Shown: positions 1 through 5,415 of the stretch, in pieces
How the letters are laid out: the number at the start of each line of letters is the position of its first letter
How positions within the stretch are numbered: position 1 is the first letter of the stretch
Position numbers and translations under genes: made by a program
The notes under the pieces: generated by a model
Seen by the model: only the letters and a program-made list of their open reading frames with translations
What the model was told of the DNA's origin: nothing
The model's database searches: none
From: JACRNA01 sp964366335
GTDB lineage: Bacteria; Patescibacteriota; Microgenomatia; CAZETR01; Amesbacteraceae
DNA length: 5,672 nucleotides
Assembly (NCBI GenBank): GCA_964366335.1
Contig: CAYITQ010000042.1
Location: forward strand, 1 to 5,672
Reading direction: 5' to 3'

Positions 1-284
1 GGCCCATTGTCGAAGCCGGCCGGGCAGTCGACCGTCTTACTCCCAAAGATGCCGTGGTTCTGGCTCCGTACAACGGAGATACGGCATTTTTGTATCAGAC
101 TAACCGCCGTGGTTTTCCTTTTGTCTATTTCCCGGTCAAAGATTTTATCGATAATTATGGTGTTACTTATTACGTCTCGGTAAATTATGATACGCTCACC
201 CGCGAAGTAATGAACAAATATACCGTGGTCGAACAAAACCCGGATTTTGTAATCGTAAAATTGGAGGAGCTTCAGCGCCTATGA
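1..284 (+). CDS. C-terminal fragment of a probable membrane glycosyltransferase (GT39/ArnT-like), 5' end outside window
   Basis: The frame is open from base 3 to the TGA at 282-284, so this is the last 93 residues of a longer protein that begins before the window. The fragment has no membrane segments. It reads as a soluble C-terminal domain, with the stretches PYNGDTAFLYQTNRRGFPF and DNYGVTYYVSVNYD. These resemble the extracytoplasmic tail of lipid-linked-sugar glycosyltransferases of the ArnT/PMT (GT39) type, which carry many membrane helices upstream that cannot be seen here. The first 60 bases are clearly richer in GC (about 63%) than the following genes. The stop overlaps the next start (ATGA), so the two are probably co-transcribed and translationally coupled. 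The family call rests on recognising the tail alone and is tentative; that it is a real coding region is much surer. Confidence 0.6.
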   Translation, partial: PIVEAGRAVDRLTPKDAVVLAPYNGDTAFLYQTNRRGFPFVYFPVKDFIDNYGVTYYVSVNYDTLTREVMNKYTVVEQNPDFVIVKLEELQRL

Positions 285-1483
285 AAATCCTGATGCTTAC
301 TCCATACCTGCCATATCCACCATCAGAGGGTGGGCAAGTTCGTTCTTACAATCTTATCAAATTGCTTTCTAAACACCACCAAATCACTTTGGTTAGTTTT
401 TCCCGTCAGCATAATACTCCAGACCAGATTACTCATTTACAACAATTTTGCAAACAAGTATTTGTGATTGAAAGAGGTAAAACCTGGACTTTTAAAAATG
501 TACTAAGGACAGGTTTTTCTCCATACCCCTTTTTGGTATCTATATACAACTCCCCGGGTACAAAAAAAATTTTAACTGAAGCTCTTGCCAGTGATAATTT
601 TGACTTAATTCATGCCGAAATGTCTTACACTCTGCCTTATCTTCCACCCCATAACCTGCCGGTAATTTTGGTCGAACAAACAATCATGTCACGAATTTTT
701 GATCACCAAATTAGCATGGAACCAAAACTTTGGTTTCGGCCTTTAATGTGGTTGGATATTCAGAAAATGAAATATTGGGAGAAGTATTATTGGCAGAGGG
801 CGAGCCGGGTGGTAACAGTATCTGAAGAAGATGCCAAAATGGTACGAAGTATAGTTCCGGGTATCGGAGTGGACGTAGTACCAAATGGAGTGGGCGCCGA
901 CTTTGCCAATTTACCCAAAAAATATCACTACAATCACACTTTATACTACATGGGAAACTATAAATGGATCCAAAATTGGGAAGCAGTGGAATATTTGGCC
1001 CGGGAAGTTTTTCCGTTGGTAAAAAATAAAATACCTGACGCTAAACTTATTTTGGCTGGGCAGTATCCAACTTTAGAAGTGAAAGGGCTGGCTAACGCCA
1101 ATATTAAAGTTCAAGAATTCAAAGATGACGACGCGAAGGGATTAGTCCAATCTTTATTGAGTTCAGGCATATTCGTAGCGCCGATGTATGCTCCCGGGGG
1201 AACCCGGCTCAAAATCTTAGCGTCTATGGCGGCCATGATGCCCGTAGTGACGACTTCAATAGGTTCAGAGGGCTATGGGGCCGTAAATAACGAATCAATC
1301 CTAATTGGAAATAATTCACAAGAAATTGCCAATCAGGTAATCCGTATTCTTAGAGATAAGAAACTATATGAAAAGATCGCATCTAACGCTAGGAAATTAG
1401 TTGATACTAAATTTACATGGGAACCGATTGCTAAAAAATTGGAAGCAATATATGAAGAAATTATCAAAAAACCCAAAAATTAA
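281..1483 (+). CDS. GT-B fold glycosyltransferase, GT4 type (Stp1-like sugar transferase)
   Basis: This 400-residue protein has the normal length of a GT4 retaining glycosyltransferase, which transfers a sugar from a nucleotide sugar to a glycan or lipid acceptor at the cytoplasmic face of the membrane. The N-terminal Rossmann domain opens with MKILMLTPYLPYPPSEGG and the donor-side half carries PNGVG (201-205), YYMGNYKW (222-229), LILAG (256-260) and GGTRLKIL (306-313). The layout resembles Stp1-type sugar transferases of exopolysaccharide clusters. One oddity: residue 314 is Ala (GCG, 1220-1222), where this family usually has the Glu of the EX7E motif that contacts the donor nucleotide (KILEAMA in most members). 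GAG to GCG is one base, so it may be a variant, an error or a real divergence. The start is supported by GGAGGAG at 263-269, 11 nt upstream, and by the ATGA overlap with the preceding gene. Donor and acceptor cannot be told from sequence. Confidence 0.9.
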   Translation: MKILMLTPYLPYPPSEGGQVRSYNLIKLLSKHHQITLVSFSRQHNTPDQITHLQQFCKQVFVIERGKTWTFKNVLRTGFSPYPFLVSIYNSPGTKKILTEALASDNFDLIHAEMSYTLPYLPPHNLPVILVEQTIMSRIFDHQISMEPKLWFRPLMWLDIQKMKYWEKYYWQRASRVVTVSEEDAKMVRSIVPGIGVDVVPNGVGADFANLPKKYHYNHTLYYMGNYKWIQNWEAVEYLAREVFPLVKNKIPDAKLILAGQYPTLEVKGLANANIKVQEFKDDDAKGLVQSLLSSGIFVAPMYAPGGTRLKILASMAAMMPVVTTSIGSEGYGAVNNESILIGNNSQEIANQVIRILRDKKLYEKIASNARKLVDTKFTWEPIAKKLEAIYEEIIKKPKN

Positions 1484-2327
1484 ACTGACCATAGTTACCG
1501 TCAATTATAATTCTGTCAAATTGGTGGAAGAACTGGTAACCTCGATCAGAAATTCTCAAAATATAGATTTTGGAATAAAAATTGTGGTTGTCGAAAATTC
1601 CGAAGAAGATTTATCTAATATTTCTGAAATAATTTACTTAAAAAATAAAGGAAACCTAGGATTCTCTCATGGTAACAACTTGGGAATAACTAAAGCCGAA
1701 GGTGACTATGTCTGGTTTTTGAATCCTGACACGACGGTTGATCCGGACACCATTGCCTACATGATTAGATATATGGATACACATCCGGATGTTGGTATAG
1801 CTACGCCAAAATTGGTTTTACCAAACGGATTGTTGGACAAAAATTGCCGGCGTCTTTTTCCATCACTAAACAACTCGCTAAAACATTTTCTGAAAATCGG
1901 TAATGGCTATTATGCCGCTGGAGATATTAATGTGGAGACAGAAGTGGATGTGGTAATGGGATCTTGTCTTTTGGCCAGAAGAGAGTTGGGAGACAAAACA
2001 AATTGGTGGGATGAAACATATTTTATGTATGGTGAAGATATTGAGTTTTGTTGGCAAGTTAAAAACCTTGGTTATAAAATTATGTATGTCCCCCAAGTAA
2101 TTGTCCACCATCATCATGGAGCAAGTTCAGGTTTAAAAAAGACCAGCGAAAAGTTGACGACAGCTAGTAAAGAAACAAAAATAAGATCAACCTTGGCAAC
2201 CACCGATGCAATGAGAATCTTCTACAAAAAGCATTATGAAAAAGATAATATATTTTTGCTAAATTGGTTGGCTTACGCTGGTATGTGGATATTGGAAAAG
2301 ACGAGATTAATGACTCTGAGAGGATGA
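1452..2327 (+). CDS. GT-A fold glycosyltransferase family 2, rhamnosyltransferase-like (WbbL/RfbF type)
   Basis: This 291-residue inverting glycosyltransferase probably adds a sugar, often rhamnose in this subfamily, to a lipid-linked glycan in the cytoplasm. Visible motifs are TIVTVNYN (13-20, nucleotide-binding strand), NKGNLGFSHGNNLGI (65-79), FLNPDT with the metal-site Asp93 (89-94), GSC (170-172), YGEDIEFCW with the likely catalytic base around E195/D196 (193-201), and a His-rich HHHHGAS (219-225) after the Rossmann-like core. A hydrophobic stretch at about 267-280 may bind the membrane. I chose ATG 1452 rather than an in-frame ATG at 1401. The 1452 start gives the usual short lead before the first strand and has GGAAG six bases upstream. 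It still overlaps the GT4 gene by 32 nt, suggesting coupling. The stop is one base from the stop of the opposing radical SAM gene. The subfamily is clear; the sugar is not. Confidence 0.9.
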   Translation: MKKLSKNPKIKLTIVTVNYNSVKLVEELVTSIRNSQNIDFGIKIVVVENSEEDLSNISEIIYLKNKGNLGFSHGNNLGITKAEGDYVWFLNPDTTVDPDTIAYMIRYMDTHPDVGIATPKLVLPNGLLDKNCRRLFPSLNNSLKHFLKIGNGYYAAGDINVETEVDVVMGSCLLARRELGDKTNWWDETYFMYGEDIEFCWQVKNLGYKIMYVPQVIVHHHHGASSGLKKTSEKLTTASKETKIRSTLATTDAMRIFYKKHYEKDNIFLLNWLAYAGMWILEKTRLMTLRG

Positions 2328-2328
2328 A

Positions 2329-3690
2329 TCAGAACCCCATGTGTTCTCTGCGTAATTTTAGATATGTTGGCTTTATTGTTTTGTCCATACCAATTTCTGT
2401 GGATATAATGTCAAAATTTAGGCGGGGAAAAGCGCACCCTTGGCAGGGTAGAGGAGATTTGTGGGCAATTTCTCCCGACTGGTACAAAATATAGTCAGCA
2501 ATGGCATCTGGTTTCATTTCATTAGCTCTTCGATTATCGGCAATTGTTTGGTCATTCCAAAAACAATTTGGTCTTAATCCCGGGGTTTGGGTATTAGTGT
2601 AGGGAATAATGCCAGTACCGATTTGGAAATATCTCCCGGCACCAGGTTCTTGGTAGCATTTCCAAATTTTTCCGCCAACAGCGTTTGCTGTTTTTGAGGG
2701 ATTACCGCTATGAGTTTCGATAGCGGCCTTGATCATTAGCCACCAGTATAACCTTGGCACTAAATTAGTTTTTTTGTCATCTGAAAGCTGTTCAGAAATA
2801 GACCAATCAACCAGGGAGTTTAATTGATCAAGCTTTTTGTTCAAATCTGATTGTTTTCCCAAAAAAGCAGTTTGTTCAAAATAAGGATTGACCAAAACAC
2901 CGGGGAAAGCTTCGGTAAGAGAAATTATTATTTCTACCGCCTGATTAATATTACCGGAATGAAGAACCAGATTAAAAAGTACTTTGGGGAAATCTTCTAT
3001 TTTTTTGGCAATTTGGGCTACATAGGCAGATTCAAAGACTTTCTGTCTTTGACCGTGGGTTGGATGTATTCTCATCAACTCGCGCCATTCCGCTCTAATT
3101 CGATCTGGATCCATCCCGCCCATTTTCGTTATTTCACTTGGATTTGAGAAGTCATAGCTAAGGGCGATTAAATCCGGGTGGGCATTTATTATTTGGACAG
3201 TAAATCCAGGGTCTCTGATAAATCTTCTTCCGGTAGTTGTCAGATTTACTATATGGCCTTTTGCTCTTATAGTACTTATCATTCCAGCAATATCATTATG
3301 CATTTCCGAATTTCCACCAAAGAAGTTTATTTCTGTTTTGTTGCGTCTGAGAACTCTTAAATAAGCATCAGCTATATCTCGAGGAACATAGTTGTCTTGG
3401 CAGTATCTATCAAATAAACCGCTTTCGACAAATCTCATGTTAGCTTGTTTAACTCCTTCAACAGCTATGTCTAGTGATGTTAAGATTTTTTCTTTAGAAG
3501 CGTATGTCTTGGGGTCAATATTTTTATTCAAAGTAAAGGCGGCAGGACAATCATACCCCCCTACTTTACTGGTACAATTATGGTCACAAGAACGCGCGTC
3601 ACGATAGAGATTGGGACCTATTTTTTGTATAGCAACATTGACATCAATTTGAACTCCTCCGGCAACGGGACCAATTTCAACTCGAGACAT
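2329..3690 (-). CDS. Radical SAM-like protein with atypical CX3CX8C cluster and SPASM-like C-terminal cysteines
   Basis: This 453-residue protein looks like a radical SAM enzyme, which uses a [4Fe-4S] cluster and S-adenosylmethionine to make a radical on its substrate. The barrel signs run in order: cysteines C35, C39 and C48; GGNSE (125-129) at the place of the GGE motif that holds the SAM amine; NLTTTG (149-154); LSYDFSNP (177-184); and NLVLHSGN (240-247). The usual CX3CX2C is stretched to CX3CX8C, though the third Cys still follows an aromatic residue (YDC). A C-terminal set, C345, C376 and C416-x2-C419, with a GRYFQIGTG strand after C345, resembles a SPASM/twitch auxiliary cluster domain. 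The ATG at 3688-3690 lies inside the end of the upstream synthetase-like gene (14-nt overlap once the false gap is removed). The ribosome site is weak, so coupled translation is likely. The substrate is unknown; no precursor peptide is visible nearby. Confidence 0.75.
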   Translation of the reverse strand: MSRVEIGPVAGGVQIDVNVAIQKIGPNLYRDARSCDHNCTSKVGGYDCPAAFTLNKNIDPKTYASKEKILTSLDIAVEGVKQANMRFVESGLFDRYCQDNYVPRDIADAYLRVLRRNKTEINFFGGNSEMHNDIAGMISTIRAKGHIVNLTTTGRRFIRDPGFTVQIINAHPDLIALSYDFSNPSEITKMGGMDPDRIRAEWRELMRIHPTHGQRQKVFESAYVAQIAKKIEDFPKVLFNLVLHSGNINQAVEIIISLTEAFPGVLVNPYFEQTAFLGKQSDLNKKLDQLNSLVDWSISEQLSDDKKTNLVPRLYWWLMIKAAIETHSGNPSKTANAVGGKIWKCYQEPGAGRYFQIGTGIIPYTNTQTPGLRPNCFWNDQTIADNRRANEMKPDAIADYILYQSGEIAHKSPLPCQGCAFPRLNFDIISTEIGMDKTIKPTYLKLRREHMGF

Positions 3691-5286
3691 GTTGACTTAA
3701 CTTTTCTAATATATGATAAGCAACTTCGAGATCTGTGATGAGATGGGTGCCGGTGTCCACGGCAAATTTTCTGATCAGCCGCCAGTCAAATAGCTCTGGT
3801 TTATTTTTTTGAGGATTGGGAATATTTATGATCAAATCAAATTTATTTTGGGGAATAAGATCGCCATGGACTAGGGTTGAAGAAACACCGTTGGTCTGGA
3901 GGAATTTATGAGTGCCTTCGGTGNNNNNNNNNNNNNNNNNNNNNNNNNNNNNNNNNNNNNNNNNNNNNNNNNNNNNNNNNNNNNNNNNNNNNNNNNNNNN
4001 NNNNNNNNNNNNNNNNNNNNNNNGACTAGGGTTGAAGAAACACCGTTGGTCTGGAGGAATTTATGAGTGCCTTCGGTGGCGTAAAAAAGTATTTCGTCAC
4101 CAGTGACTTTTTTGATGACAGGAAGAAGAAGACGTTTGTCAGAAATTTTGCCGATAGAGACTAAAACGGCTTTTTGGTGGGAGAACAAAAGATTTTGACC
4201 ACGGCGTTTCTCGTTCCAATCCCCAGATTCTTTTGCCAACAGAGACAGGACTGAGGCTAAGCGGATATCTGTTGTTCCCACAACATACTGCATGAGACGT
4301 TCGTTTCCTAGACCATAGCCGGCATGGGGTTGGGTCTTGCCGGCGCAAATGATGTCTTCAATATACCAAGTGAAGTCGTCATAAGTGCCGCCTCGTTCTT
4401 GATGGAGGCGGAACATATTAGAAGTAAGTAACCTTTCTTTGAGTTTTTGACCATTTTCTTCACGCACCGCCGAACCCGCCGATTCTCCGGAAATTGGCAA
4501 GATCAAATCAGCACTATGAACAACACGGGGGTCTTGTTGGGAAACTTTCATGTTAAAAAATTTAATATCTTTAGGGTAGTGAGTGATAAAAGTAGGCAAG
4601 GGGATTTTATCGGAAAGGAGGTCCACAATTTTTTGTTCATGGTCGGCTTTGAGATCGTCACCCCAAGTAAGATGAGAAAAGCCGTTTTTTTGAAGAAGTT
4701 CGATGGCCTGGCCATAGGAGATGCGGTGAAAGTTTTTTTTGATGGCGGATTGTAATTCATTGAGATCCCGTTTATAAATTTTTGAGAGAATGACAGAGTT
4801 GTCTTTAACGATTTCCATTAGAGCAGCTTTTATTACTTTCTGAATGTGGTCAAGGAGGTGTTCAAACATAGAGTCAGCATTATATTTTTTATTTTTTTCG
4901 ACTGTGATCCAACCGAACTCTTCTTCGGTGAGGCGAAACTGACGCAAATGACGGGAGTCTTCATCTTCTTCGTCCCGGCCGCTGTAAATGATTGTCCAAA
5001 CACCGGCAAATTTTTGCAGAGCTTGTTCCAAAGCCAGTTGGCCGGTTTGGGTAAAAAAAAGAGGAATACCCAGACGATTGCCGACTTTGAAAAGCGTGTC
5101 CACATTTTCGCAGGCGCCAGTAATACCCACAATAGCCGGGACATCAACATATTGGAGTCTTAGTTTTTCAAAGTGTAATTGGATGCCTTTACTTAATGAA
5201 GCCGATATTTCCACTAAATTTTTGAGGTGATCCCAGTGATCAATTTCAATTGATCCTGAAACGGTTGGAAGAGTAATTCTTTTCAC
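3677..5286 (-). CDS. AsnRS/asparagine-synthetase-like class II catalytic core fused to a C-terminal MGS-like domain (interrupted by false assembly gap)
   Basis: When the 100 Ns and one copy of the flanking 55-base repeat are removed, the frame is open for 484 codons and ends with TGA at 3677-3679. Residues 1-345 are an AspRS/AsnRS-type core: P50 of motif 1, CENVDTLFKV (59-68), QTGQLALE (80-87), motif 2 GRDE with R104 and SRHLRQF (111-117), PTFITHYPKD (231-240), the REE of 275-277, and motif 3 GYGLGNER (323-330). There is no N-terminal OB anticodon-binding domain, as in archaeal AS-AR, which makes asparagine from aspartyl-adenylate and ammonia. Residues about 371-484 match MGS-like domains of CarB: ATEGT (403-407), DLIINIPN (432-439), DWRLIRKFA (449-457) and a final helix. 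The GGD loop of true methylglyoxal synthase is absent, so a regulatory or binding role is likelier than catalysis. The start is GTG at 5286, because a stop lies at 5305-5307 and no in-frame ATG precedes it. tRNA charging, asparagine synthesis and modification of another target all remain possible. Confidence 0.85.
3869..3923. repeat. Left copy of 55-bp direct repeat flanking the N gap (contig-end overlap)
   Basis: These 55 bases, beginning GACTAGGGTTGAAG and ending GCCTTCGGTG, are identical to 4024-4078. Read on the minus strand they encode EGTHKFLQTNGVSSTLV of the MGS-like domain. Reading straight from this copy into the sequence to its left continues that domain in frame to a TGA at 3677-3679. 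This supports an assembly duplicate rather than a biological repeat. A 55-base overlap equals a k-mer size used by common de Bruijn graph assemblers. Confidence 0.9.
3924..4023. other. Scaffold gap of exactly 100 Ns, probably of zero true length
   Basis: A run of 100 Ns is a conventional placeholder for a gap of unknown size. The same 55 bases end the left contig and begin the right one, so the contigs overlap and nothing need be missing. As written, the gap shifts the reading frame of the synthetase-like gene and creates a false stop at about 3871. Confidence 0.97.
4024..4078. repeat. Right copy of 55-bp direct repeat flanking the N gap (contig-end overlap)
   Basis: This is identical to 3869-3923 and begins on the first base after the Ns. 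It is in frame with the synthetase-like portion of the gene, so it links that part to the C-terminal continuation on the other side of the gap. Confidence 0.9.
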
Positions 5287-5297
5287 TTTTTGCTCAT

Positions 5298-5339
5298 AAA
5301 AAAACTAGGGCCGTTTGTCTTTTGACTAATCGTTCCTAG
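5298..5339 (-). promoter_or_regulatory. Possible leader hairpin followed by a T-run upstream of the synthetase-MGS gene
   Basis: On the minus strand the arms CTAGG (5339-5335) and CCTAG (5309-5305) could pair, with GTC-AAAA-GAC (5326-5317) as a small inner stem. Seven Ts (5304-5298) follow directly. The first arm lies at the predicted transcription start. The form resembles a weak intrinsic terminator or attenuator in a 5' leader, but the stem is only five pairs with a loop of 25 bases, so it may be chance. Confidence 0.25.
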
Positions 5340-5350
5340 AAGCATATTGT
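5322..5350 (+). promoter_or_regulatory. Candidate promoter for the downstream GT4 gene
   Basis: TTGACT (5322-5327), 17 bases, then TATTGT (5345-5350) make a moderate sigma-70 match on the plus strand. Transcription would start near 5357, about 60 nt before the GT4 start. Its -10 box sits on the same bases as the minus-strand -10 box. An alternative -10, TATAAT, lies closer to the gene at 5398-5403 and overlaps a second copy at 5403-5408, but neither has a good -35 partner. Confidence 0.35.
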
Positions 5351-5375
5351 ATGGAATTTTACAGCTGAGTGTCAA
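5346..5375 (-). promoter_or_regulatory. Sigma-70-type promoter for the synthetase-MGS / radical SAM operon
   Basis: On the minus strand, TTGACA (5375-5370) is a perfect -35 box. It is followed after 18 bases by TACAAT (5351-5346), a five-of-six -10 box. Transcription would start near 5339 and leave a leader of about 53 nt before the GTG at 5286. It is the best promoter match I found in the window and lies where the two-gene operon needs one. Confidence 0.7.
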
Positions 5376-5415
5376 GAGGCAAAATATCGGCGGTAGATAT
5401 AATATAATGTCATTA

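Larger units (their letters stand above)
5287..5406. promoter_or_regulatory. Divergent intergenic region
   Basis: These 120 bases separate the minus-strand operon from the plus-strand GT4 gene and are the only real non-coding stretch in the window. They hold the minus-strand promoter, the weaker plus-strand promoter candidates, the leader hairpin and a four-codon mini-ORF (ATG at 5297-5295) whose TGA overlaps the GTG start of the synthetase-like gene. I see no RNA gene in it. Confidence 0.7.

Noticed and set aside
1878..2117. Open frame on the minus strand inside the GT2 gene
   Set aside because: It lies wholly within a gene with clear family motifs on the other strand and shows no recognisable protein features.
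2104..2125. Histidine-rich stretch in the GT2 protein as a metal-binding or tag-like element
   Set aside because: His residues after the VPQVIV strand are normal in this GT2 subfamily and belong to its conserved core.
2331..2347. Small hairpin AGAAC/GTTCT at the convergent stops as a terminator
   Set aside because: It has only five base pairs and no T-run on either side.
2851..3607. Several plus-strand open frames opposite the radical SAM gene
   Set aside because: They mirror a long coding frame with conserved motifs and have no motifs of their own.
3691..3870. Apparent non-coding stretch between the two minus-strand genes
   Set aside because: It is coding: once the false gap is removed it encodes the last 60 or so residues of the MGS-like domain.
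3869..4078. True biological tandem or direct repeat
   Set aside because: The copies abut the Ns exactly, and collapsing them restores a protein domain in frame, so an assembly overlap explains them better.
4447..5230. Open frames of 70-105 codons on both strands within the synthetase-like gene
   Set aside because: They are out-of-frame shadows of the class II core, which carries all the recognisable motifs.
5287..5345. T-box riboswitch upstream of the synthetase-like gene
   Set aside because: The leader is only about 53 nt, far too short for a T-box, and no T-box consensus is visible.
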